Source: Chloroflexi bacterium 54-19 (GTDB lineage: Bacteria; Chloroflexota; Chloroflexia; Chloroheliales; Chloroheliaceae). Taken from it: 39,461 nt of DNA. Position numbers and translations under genes: made by a program. The DNA is taken from positions 1-39,461 of the forward strand of contig MKTJ01000078.1 in NCBI GenBank assembly GCA_001898225.1, given 5' to 3'. The notes below the pieces were generated by a model. That model was given only the letters and a program-made list of their open reading frames with translations. It did no database searches and had not been told where the DNA came from. Shown one piece after another: positions 33,801 through 39,461 of this stretch; the stretch's first letter is position 1; the number at the start of each line of letters is the position of its first letter.

Positions 33801-35373
33801 GACCTGGAAGGCCGCCGCCAACGCCAAGACCTATAACATCTATCGCAGCCCGGTCCAGGGTGGCGGTTATATTAAAATCGGCACTTCCAGCACCACTACT
33901 TATACCGATAATAGCGTCAGCAACGGCACGACCTACTATTACGTGGTGCGGGGAGTCGATGCCCTCGGCAACGAAGGTTCCCAGTCCAACGAAACCAACG
34001 CTACCCCGGCCTTCCCGGTTGGTTATACCGTCTTGCAATATCCCAAGACCATCAACCGGACGGTTGGGGCCGATTACACCACCGTTTACGGCCAGATTTA
34101 CATCCAGGGCCTGACTGACGCGGCAGGTGACCCCGGCGCAATCCTGGCTCAGTTGGCCTACGGCGCGCCCGGCAGCGACCCGGCGACCTGGAACTGGCAG
34201 CCAATGGCTTTCAATTCCGGCCACAGTGGGGATAACAATTACGAATACCAGGGTGGCTTACGGACTGATACCACCGGCACCTTTAGCTACCTGGTGCGCT
34301 TCTCGGATGACAATGGCCGGACCTGGGTCTATGGCGACCAGGACGGTTATGTGCCCGGTCAGGCCGGGAGTTCGGGTACGAACCAACCGGGTGTTCTGAC
34401 CGTGACACCTAACAGCGATACTACCCCGCCAAGCGCCCCGGTAGCTTCCATCGACTACAGTGCGACCAGCCTTAGCTTGAGTTGGACCGCTTCGAGCGAT
34501 TCCGGCGGTTCGATTGCCGAGTACCGGATCTATCGCGGGACGGCGGCAGGGGCGGAAAGCGCCACGCCTATCGCGACCGTGGCGGGTAACGTTTTGAGCT
34601 ATCTCGATACTTCGGTGGTCAACGGCCAGACCTACTACTACCTGATACGCGCCTTTGACCAGGCCCTCAACGCTTCCCAACCCTCTAACGAGGTCTCGCA
34701 CCAGGTCGTCGCCAAGATTATTCACGTCACCTTTAAGGTTAAAGTGCCAGGCTGGACCCCTGCCGGTGACACCGTCTATATCAGTGGTGACCAGTCCAAC
34801 CTGTGCGGCTATTGCGGCGGTAACGCGGCGACCGCGATGACCCAGGTCTCGCCGGGCATCTGGCAGATAACGCTCGATTTCCCGGACGGCCAGGCCATCC
34901 AGTACAAGTACACTCGCGGCACCTACGACTATGTCGAGGAGTGGGGTACGATTACCGGCCTGACTAACCGGGCCACCACCATTCACTCGCTCAGTCCGAG
35001 CAACCTCGACCTGACGATTGACGATACCAGTGATACCAATCCTGACGACAATCACAAGGCGGTTCAGAACTGGCGAGACGCCCTGGTTACCAGCGCGACC
35101 GGCAACGGCAGCGCGGTGACTGTAACCTTTAACTGGCCGGCCAACCCTGAAGCGGGCAACACCCTGAACAACACAATTGTGGTGAAACAGGGTGCCACGA
35201 CGATAGCGGGTACGGTGGCTTACGGGGCGAACAGCAGCACGCTGGTCTTTACCCCCGGCGCGCCACTGGCCCCCGGCACTTACACGGTCACGGTTGACCA
35301 CGTGGTGCCAACCACTCAGAACAATGACGGTATCAAGATAAGGACGCCTTACGTCTTTACCTTTACGGTCTGA
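30811..35373 (+). CDS. Secreted multidomain GH13 alpha-glucan hydrolase (amylase/pullulanase type)
   Basis: Extracellular starch/pullulan-degrading enzyme, 1520 residues. Signal peptide 1-36 (cleavage after QARA). Two homologous X25-type modules follow, about 39-135 and 138-232, each with GCxGDWQPDC and WDVxYG. An N-terminal GH13 beta domain spans about 245-380. The catalytic barrel begins at VMYQIFPDRF (396) and contains DGVFNH (546-551), the nucleophile D660 in GWRFDV, the acid E691 in IIIAEAW and D771 in LDSHDTKRI. Then come fibronectin III (about 975-1070), a beta module (1075-1200), a second fibronectin III (1206-1300), a CBM20-like starch-binding module (1303-1400) and a C-terminal Ig-like domain. 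The order resembles clostridial amylopullulanases. ATG follows GGAAGAAGG. Confidence 0.9.
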   Translation: MKKDRLQRFSNALMFLGLLFALIFPMFDGSLPQARAATTVTLVGDLQNELGCSGDWQPDCAATYMTAPISDGVYRFTANLPGGTYNYKVALNNTWDVNYGAHAVAGGDNIAVTVPSGGGTVKFYFDPNSHWITDNINSLIVTAAGSFQSEIGCPGDWQPDCLQSWMEDIQGTGVYTYQTPPGLGPSSYEFKAALNEGWDVSYGVNGGGANVPFTLITPTQVATLKFDGATHVPTANTGASSHDNNVEYNGLAHDSRNSLYRVPFGAVNPGTAVTLRFRTLHNDVTGVTIRLYDTSINQEDKETMNLAASNVDCYDPILTGQNRTCDYYQYTYTPKALAIVYYRFIVQDGTSTAYYADTANRYDGPGVATPDMQDNGFRLNVVDPDFKVIPWMQNGVMYQIFPDRFRNGDPSNDPKPTDTRYDYPAPPNATPAQVQAAKDAQIIKKIWSALPEGYCNAYANPATPCTEGPKGRDYFGGDLEGVDQKLSYLASVGITIIYFNPIFESGSNHGYDTRDYKTISKYFGTNETFKKLVNDAKRLNISIVLDGVFNHLSSDSPFFDRYHHYSTVGACESTASAYRSWFTFHDVTPGTGVCVDSQNRPNAATYDGWAGFDSIPVITKKDPANPNNPYAPVANYFYTSAFNSVASFWLRQGARGWRFDVMTDPSFPASYWQQLRDVTKGVNPDEIIIAEAWHWYDNLPITHGDQADTAMGYRFRNAVLGLLGATDNKGFPQETDPNLPPSVFQARMDSMREDYADATYYTFQNLLDSHDTKRILWSLTPGQDNREDKEFNAANLATGKAKELIAATVQFTVPGTPTIYYGDEVSLTGADDPDDRRPFPWKLNANGTYNNSFDPLYSNAGGDHSTLNYYRALALIRATNPVLRQGKLTFLLADDTNKTTAYAMRDKNQLVITVLNVSGAAKNITVPTGNYLRNNVRLIDALSGKQVLTSNGSFSVNLGSLKAAIFIMVPGQDISGPNAPTNVKATATNGLTSSVNLTWKAAANAKTYNIYRSPVQGGGYIKIGTSSTTTYTDNSVSNGTTYYYVVRGVDALGNEGSQSNETNATPAFPVGYTVLQYPKTINRTVGADYTTVYGQIYIQGLTDAAGDPGAILAQLAYGAPGSDPATWNWQPMAFNSGHSGDNNYEYQGGLRTDTTGTFSYLVRFSDDNGRTWVYGDQDGYVPGQAGSSGTNQPGVLTVTPNSDTTPPSAPVASIDYSATSLSLSWTASSDSGGSIAEYRIYRGTAAGAESATPIATVAGNVLSYLDTSVVNGQTYYYLIRAFDQALNASQPSNEVSHQVVAKIIHVTFKVKVPGWTPAGDTVYISGDQSNLCGYCGGNAATAMTQVSPGIWQITLDFPDGQAIQYKYTRGTYDYVEEWGTITGLTNRATTIHSLSPSNLDLTIDDTSDTNPDDNHKAVQNWRDALVTSATGNGSAVTVTFNWPANPEAGNTLNNTIVVKQGATTIAGTVAYGANSSTLVFTPGAPLAPGTYTVTVDHVVPTTQNNDGIKIRTPYVFTFTV

Positions 35374-35391
35374 CGTTCCGAAAAGCCTTAA

Positions 35392-35427
35392 ACAAAGACT
35401 CCCGGCGCAAAAACCGGGAGTCTTTGT
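35392..35427 (+). terminator. Terminator of the GH13 gene
   Basis: Perfect 14-bp stem, ACAAAGACTCCCGG (35392-35405) with CCGGGAGTCTTTGT (35414-35427), 8-base A-rich loop, T-containing descending arm. It lies 18 bases after the stop codon. Confidence 0.9.
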
Positions 35428-35470
35428 TATAAGACACAAAACGCTTCGAATATCCCTGTGTAGCGGGAGA

Positions 35471-35480
35471 GTGGTATAAT
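35471..35480 (+). promoter_or_regulatory. Extended -10 promoter of the sugar-acid cluster
   Basis: GTGGTATAAT: a perfect TATAAT (35475-35480) with the extended -10 TG one base upstream. The -35 region is poor, consistent with an extended -10 promoter or activator dependence. The resulting leader would be about 230 bases. Confidence 0.6.
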
Positions 35481-35486
35481 CGTTTG

Positions 35487-35719
35487 AGCCTTCCAAAGGG
35501 CTACCCTGATTGAATACGCAATTTAACTGAATCGCTAAATCTAGCTGCCGGGCCGGTGGCCCGCCTCTTTCGAGGTATTGTCAATTTTAACAATTGCCGC
35601 CTCGAAAGCTGCTTTTTGTTGGAGATGGGGACTTAACCTGTCCGACCTCAGTCCTCTGCTTTGAGGTTCGAGCGGGAGTTTTGCAGATATTGGGAAGAAA
35701 AGAGAGAAAAGGAGTTTCT
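35487..35719 (+). promoter_or_regulatory. Structured 5' leader of the UxuA-like gene
   Basis: Successive hairpins: CGGGCC (35549-35554) with GGCCCG (35558-35563); CTTTCGAGG (35567-35575) with CCTCGAAAG (35600-35608), plus inner TTGT/ACAA pairing, followed closely by CTGCTTTTTG, a terminator-like arrangement; and ACCTCA (35645-35650) with TGAGGT (35662-35667). The set could be an attenuator or riboswitch. It does not match a riboswitch consensus I can recall, so the class is unknown. Ends with AAAAGGAG before the start codon. Confidence 0.5.
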
Positions 35720-36712
35720 ATGATAGAAATCGCCGAATTTATATCGCCGACACCGACGCCGGTCTGGAAGCTGGTAAAACAGGCCGGGGTAGACCAGGCC
35801 GTAGGCGGTCTACCTTTTGACCAACCCTACCTGGCCGGGGAGCAACCCTGGGACTACCGGCCTCTTTTGCAGATGAAGCAAAATTACGAGGCGGGCGGTT
35901 TTGACCTGGCCGTCATCGAAGCCCGCCCGCCTCTTAACAAGGCCAAACGCGGTCTGCCGGGCCGGGACGAGGAAATTGATACGGTCTGCACCCTGCTCGA
36001 AAACATGGGTCGGTTGGGTATCCCGGTCTGGTGCTACGAGTGGATGACCGATTTTAACTGGATGCGGACCGATGTCAACACCCCCTCGCGCGGCGGCTCG
36101 GTCGTTACCAGTTTCGATTACGCCCAGGCCAAAGAGTTACCCGAAACCGAACTCGGCCCCATCAGCGAGGAAGAACTCTGGGTGAACCTCGAATATTTCC
36201 TCCGCCGCATTATCCCGGTGGCCGAGAAAGCGGGTGTCAAACTGGCTATGCACCCTGACGACCCGCCCCTGTCGCCTATCCGGGGGGTCAGCCGGATTAT
36301 GCGCAGCATCGAGAACTATGAGCGGCTGATGGAAATGATTCCCAGCCCTATGAACGGCATCACCCTTTGCCAGGGTAACTTTACCCTCATGACCGACGAT
36401 TTACCCAAAGTCATCCGGCAGTTCGGCTCCCAGGACAAAGTCTTCTTCGTCCACTTCCGCGATGTCCAGGGCACTCCTGAGAAGTTCGAGGAGACCTGGC
36501 ACGATGTCGGCAAGACCGATATGCTGGCCTGTCTCAAGGCGTACCGCGACATCAATTTTAACGGCGTTTTGCGACCCGACCACGTCCCGACGGTGGAAGG
36601 TGATAGCAACGCTCACGCCGGTTATTCGTCCTTCGCCCGGCTATATGCGATTGGTTATATTCGCGGATTGCGCCAGGCTGTTTATGCCGAGGACCGCCCG
36701 GAAAAGAACTAA
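35720..36712 (+). CDS. Mannonate dehydratase (UxuA)-like TIM-barrel enzyme
   Basis: Probably dehydrates a sugar acid, as UxuA converts D-mannonate to 2-keto-3-deoxygluconate. The metal-site block MHPDDPPLSPIRGVSRI, the NGITLCQGNF segment, VFFVHFRDVQGTPEKFEETWHDVG and the terminal VLRPDHVPTVEGDSNAHAGYS match UxuA order. The 330 residues form the short version, compared with about 394 in Escherichia coli. The start at 35720 is supported by AAAAGGAG 6 bases before it; an earlier in-frame start would fall inside the hairpin leader. It is the first gene of a plus-strand cluster with an SDR, an RraA-like protein and a GH32-like enzyme, so a relative of mannonate is the probable substrate. Confidence 0.85.
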   Translation: MIEIAEFISPTPTPVWKLVKQAGVDQAVGGLPFDQPYLAGEQPWDYRPLLQMKQNYEAGGFDLAVIEARPPLNKAKRGLPGRDEEIDTVCTLLENMGRLGIPVWCYEWMTDFNWMRTDVNTPSRGGSVVTSFDYAQAKELPETELGPISEEELWVNLEYFLRRIIPVAEKAGVKLAMHPDDPPLSPIRGVSRIMRSIENYERLMEMIPSPMNGITLCQGNFTLMTDDLPKVIRQFGSQDKVFFVHFRDVQGTPEKFEETWHDVGKTDMLACLKAYRDINFNGVLRPDHVPTVEGDSNAHAGYSSFARLYAIGYIRGLRQAVYAEDRPEKN

Positions 36713-36751
36713 AAAGGGCTTTAGCCAGAGAAGATAGAAAGTTCATAAATA

Positions 36752-37573
36752 ATGCGAATAGCGATAACGGGTGGCAGCGGTCGGGTAGGCCGGGCCACCC
36801 TTCAATTAGTCCTGTCCGAAGGCCATAGTGCCGTGAACCTGGACCAGCATCCAATGCCCGAAGGAGAGGATTACCCCGGTGTACCCTTTGTTCAGCTAAA
36901 ACTGGCCGATTATGAGGCGGTTGAGCAGGCTTTGCAGGGTTGCGACGCAGTTATACACCTGGCAGCCATCCCCAGTCCCAACCGCCACCCCGAACACGTG
37001 GTCCATAACAATAACGTGGTCGGCAGCTACAATGTGTTACTGGCTGCCGCTAAACTCGGCATTAAGAAGGTTTGCCAGGCTTCCAGTGTGAACGCGACCG
37101 GACTGGTCTACAGCCGCCAGCCCCATTTCGATTATTTCCCGCTCGACGAAAAGCACCCGACCTACAACGAAGACCCCTACAGCCTTTCCAAATGGATTTG
37201 CGAGTTGCAGGGCGATTCTATTGCCCGGCGCTACGAGGATATGACCATTTCCAGCCTGCGCTTTAGCGGCCTGACTACCGCCCCGGTCACACCCATATCC
37301 GAGGTCTCTAACCGGAACCAGGTCCATAACCTGTGGGCGTATACCAATCTTTACGCGGTCACCCGGGCTTGCCTGGCTGCCCTGTCGGCTGATTTCAAGG
37401 GGCACGAGGTCTTTTATATCGTAGCACCCCAGACGTACGCGACTATTCCTTCGCCCGAACTGGCTCGCGAGTTTTATCCAGATGTGCCGCTGCGTCCCGG
37501 CTTTGGCGACCACCAGGGCTTTTTCGATAGCAGCAAAGCCGAAAGGCTGCTCGGCTGGAAACACGATATTTAG
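36752..37573 (+). CDS. NAD-dependent SDR, uronate dehydrogenase/epimerase-like
   Basis: Extended short-chain dehydrogenase of 273 residues. Cofactor motif GGSGRVG (residues 7-13), HLAAIPSP, the SS in CQASSVNATG (S111-S112) and the catalytic Y143-S-L-S-K147. The layout and size are like uronate dehydrogenase, which oxidises galacturonate or glucuronate to the aldarolactone; epimerase or keto-reductase roles are also possible. It begins 39 bases after the UxuA-like gene with only a weak GA-rich ribosome site. Cotranscription with the dehydratase and the RraA-like gene suggests a shared sugar-acid pathway. Confidence 0.8.
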   Translation: MRIAITGGSGRVGRATLQLVLSEGHSAVNLDQHPMPEGEDYPGVPFVQLKLADYEAVEQALQGCDAVIHLAAIPSPNRHPEHVVHNNNVVGSYNVLLAAAKLGIKKVCQASSVNATGLVYSRQPHFDYFPLDEKHPTYNEDPYSLSKWICELQGDSIARRYEDMTISSLRFSGLTTAPVTPISEVSNRNQVHNLWAYTNLYAVTRACLAALSADFKGHEVFYIVAPQTYATIPSPELAREFYPDVPLRPGFGDHQGFFDSSKAERLLGWKHDI

Positions 37574-37628
37574 CCGATGCCCGGAAGTTAAGAAGAAAAG
37601 CTAAGAAAAAAAGTTAAAAGGAAGACTC

Positions 37629-38447
37629 ATGCACATACAACCCTCCCGTGAAGATTTGATTGAACTGACTGCTCTTAACCCTTTCGACCGTTTTGAAGAT
37701 GGCCGCCCCAGGGTGCCGGACGAACTCCTGGAACGGATGAAGCTGGTCACGACTGAGGAAGCCTGGGGCGTTTTGCGCCGTCACGGTTACCACCGCCAGT
37801 TTGAAGGCAACTGGCTTCAGACCCATCCCGGCACTATCCTGGTTGGCCGGGCTGTAACCGCCCAGTTTTTACCCCACCGGCCCGATTATCACGACGCCAT
37901 CCAGCAGACGGGTGTTCGGGAGGGGCGCGGCACCTCTGGCGGCCAGAACTCCTGGATTATCGAAAGTTTGCAGCATAACGATGTGATGGTGGTCGATATT
38001 TTTGGCAAAATCAAAGATGGCACCGTGGTCGGTGATAACCTGGGTACCTCGGTGCGGACCCGCACGCGGGCCGGGGCGGTTATTGACGGCGGTATCCGCG
38101 ATTACCAGGGGTTGGTCCAACTGACCGAGGTTAACTTTTTCGTGCGCGGCGTGGACCCGACCGCTATCGCCGATGTGACCCTGGCCGGGCTAAATATCCC
38201 TGTGCGCGTGGGCGGCATCACGGTGCTGCCGGGGGACGTAATCCTGGGGACCCCCACCGGGGTGATTGTTATCCCGTCGCACCTGGCCCAGGAAGTGGTC
38301 GAGGTCAGCGAGGATGTGCGCGTCCGCGACACTTTTGGACACCTCCGCCTGGCCGAGGGCAAATACACCAGCGGCGAGATTGATACGACCTGGCGCGAGG
38401 ATATTGAGGCTGATTTCCAGGAGTGGCGGAAAACTTTTGTCTCCTAG
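37629..38447 (+). CDS. RraA-like pyruvate-aldolase-family protein with N-terminal extension
   Basis: Carries the RraA/HMG-aldolase core: SLQHNDVMVVDIFG, the metal and substrate loop GDNLG (135-139), and VIDGGIRD (152-158, with R157-D158 typical of the aldolase-competent branch). The core is preceded by about 60 extra residues with a RRHGYHRQFEGNWLQTHPG segment, and the total of 272 exceeds classic RraA (about 160) and HMG aldolases (about 230). The family includes class II aldolases cleaving 4-hydroxy-2-keto acids to pyruvate, hence a likely step after the UxuA-like dehydratase. ATG follows AAAAGGAAG. An RNase-E inhibitor role is improbable in this context. Confidence 0.8.
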   Translation: MHIQPSREDLIELTALNPFDRFEDGRPRVPDELLERMKLVTTEEAWGVLRRHGYHRQFEGNWLQTHPGTILVGRAVTAQFLPHRPDYHDAIQQTGVREGRGTSGGQNSWIIESLQHNDVMVVDIFGKIKDGTVVGDNLGTSVRTRTRAGAVIDGGIRDYQGLVQLTEVNFFVRGVDPTAIADVTLAGLNIPVRVGGITVLPGDVILGTPTGVIVIPSHLAQEVVEVSEDVRVRDTFGHLRLAEGKYTSGEIDTTWREDIEADFQEWRKTFVS

Positions 38448-38465
38448 AATGACTTCACATAAATA

Positions 38466-38500
38466 AAGTAGTCAGGGCCACTTTTCGGCCCTGACTACTT
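38466..38500 (+). terminator. Perfect hairpin after the RraA-like gene
   Basis: AAGTAGTCAGGGCC (38466-38479) pairs fully with GGCCCTGACTACTT (38487-38500), 7-base loop. There is no T-run after the stem, so termination may be partial and allow readthrough to the GH32-like gene. Confidence 0.75.
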
Positions 38501-38583
38501 GGGCCCATTACGGCTGGGATTGTAGGACCTTAAAAGCTCATCAAAGCAATATTCAGGAGAAGCCGGGAAAGGATTTTTTAGAG

Positions 38584-39461
38584 ATGTCAGTTTTCTATAA
38601 GCCGGAGAATGCCTGGGCCGCCGACTTTATCCCGTTTTACTGGCAGGGCCAGCATCATCTTTTTTACCTGAAAGATTACCGCGACCCGGAAGGTGTCGGG
38701 CCGGGCGTGGACTGGTTCCACATTGCAACCTCGGATTTTGTCAATTTCGAGGATTGGGGCGAAGCCCTGCACCGGGGCGCTCGCGAATCGCAGGATTTGT
38801 ATGCCTTTACCGGCTCGGCCATAGAACACGCCGGGACTTTCCATATTTTCTACACCGGCCATAACTTTGATTATGTGGCCCTCAATAAGCCCCAGGAAGC
38901 CATTCTGCACGCGACCAGCCCCGATTTGCGGACCTGGACCAAAGACCCCGATTTCTTTTTCCTGGCCCCTACCGCTGAAGGTTACGAGTCGCACGACTGG
39001 CGCGACCCTTTTGTGGTCTGGAATCCCCAGAAGCAGGAGTGGTTGATGCTTCTCGCGGCCCGCAAGACGACCGGACCGAGCCGCCACCGGGGTTTGGTGG
39101 CCTGCGCGACCAGCCCCGACCTCAAAAATTGGACCGTAACAAAGCCTTTCTGGGAGCCTGACCTCTATTTTACCCACGAATGTCCTGACCTGTTCAAGTT
39201 TGGCGACTGGTGGTATTTAATCTGGTCGGAGTTTAGCGACCGGCAGGTGACCCGTTACCGGATGAGCCGTCACCAGACCGGCCCCTGGCTCAGACCGGCG
39301 GACGACTGTTTTGACACGAGGGCTTATTATGCCGCCAAGACCGGCGGGGATGAACAGCAGCGCTACATGTTCGGCTGGCTGGCGACCCGCGAAGGGGAAA
39401 CCGATACCGGCAACTGGCAGTGGGGCGGCTCGCTGGTGGTCCACGAACTGCGCCAGCGTCC
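38584..39461 (+). CDS. GH32-like (clan GH-J) glycoside hydrolase, 3'-truncated by window end
   Basis: Five-bladed beta-propeller glycosidase related to beta-fructosidases. The nucleophile region is AADFIPFYWQGQHHLFYLKDY with D14; the RDP motif is R140-D141-P142; the EC motif with the acid/base is E199-C200. A GLVACATSPDLKNW block is between the last two. The frame is open from 38584 to the window end, 292 codons so far, so the C terminus is missing. No signal peptide, suggesting action on imported oligosaccharides. The ATG has AAAGGA about 10 bases upstream. It is probably the next gene of the sugar-acid cluster, separated by a hairpin. Family members of this branch are little characterised. 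Confidence 0.8.
   Translation, partial: MSVFYKPENAWAADFIPFYWQGQHHLFYLKDYRDPEGVGPGVDWFHIATSDFVNFEDWGEALHRGARESQDLYAFTGSAIEHAGTFHIFYTGHNFDYVALNKPQEAILHATSPDLRTWTKDPDFFFLAPTAEGYESHDWRDPFVVWNPQKQEWLMLLAARKTTGPSRHRGLVACATSPDLKNWTVTKPFWEPDLYFTHECPDLFKFGDWWYLIWSEFSDRQVTRYRMSRHQTGPWLRPADDCFDTRAYYAAKTGGDEQQRYMFGWLATREGETDTGNWQWGGSLVVHELRQR

Noticed and set aside
35594..35719. Upstream in-frame extension of the UxuA-like gene
   Set aside because: It falls in the hairpin leader and is not family-like; the ATG at 35720 has a strong AAAAGGAG.

Overview
The window is a moderately GC-rich bacterial chromosome segment with about 31 protein genes, no rRNA or tRNA gene, no CRISPR array and no recognisable transposase. 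Gene content (poxvirus-type topoisomerase IB, many SRPBCC proteins, secreted multidomain GH13 enzyme, right-handed beta-helix surface protein, lipoprotein c-type cytochrome, LarA-like and RraA-like proteins) together with short Gram-positive-like leader signals suggests a free-living heterotroph, most likely Chloroflexota. That placement is an inference from gene style, not from a marker gene.

Layout. (1) 53-1288: an orphan Rieske oxygenase on the minus strand with its own strong promoter, separated from the next unit by a 487-base structured non-coding spacer. (2) 1776-6742: a five-gene plus-strand run (thrB homoserine kinase, nucleobase/nucleoside deaminase, CE15-like esterase, PaaG-like crotonase, LarA-like nickel-pincer racemase) closed by a terminator, then a YfcE-type phosphodiesterase and a membrane-linked SRPBCC protein. 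(3) 8487-9815: aroA, convergent through a shared terminator with a two-gene minus-strand unit (DUF885 peptidase-like gene, then a serine beta-lactamase-fold hydrolase). (4) 13242-18024: topoisomerase IB, then three minus-strand genes for a cytochrome c lipoprotein, a beta-helix surface protein and an orphan soluble PAS-PAS histidine kinase. (5) 18613-19473: an SRPBCC-ArsR pair under a promoter bracketed by two near-identical 22-bp palindromes, a probable autoregulated switch. (6) 19475-24363: M20 amidohydrolase, APH(9)-like phosphotransferase and two convergent PLP aminotransferases. (7) 24506-28270: a low-complexity lipoprotein divergent from a TetR regulator and its likely target, a DHA2-type MFS exporter. 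(8) 28477-30410: another SRPBCC protein and an intracellular SASA-type carbohydrate acetylesterase. (9) 30811-35373: a 1520-residue secreted alpha-glucan hydrolase with tandem starch-binding modules. (10) 35720 to the window end: a sugar-acid catabolic cluster (UxuA-like dehydratase, uronate-dehydrogenase-like SDR, RraA-like aldolase, GH32-like glycosidase, cut by the window edge), preceded by a hairpin-rich leader.

How they fit together. The right half is devoted to carbohydrate use: acetylesterase and amylase/pullulanase release sugars, and the last cluster looks able to oxidise, dehydrate and cleave a sugar acid. The strongest candidates for something undescribed are this last cluster with its structured leader, the LarA-like protein that keeps all four pincer/catalytic residues but sits in a threonine-biosynthesis operon without visible cofactor genes, and the two-operator SRPBCC-ArsR switch.
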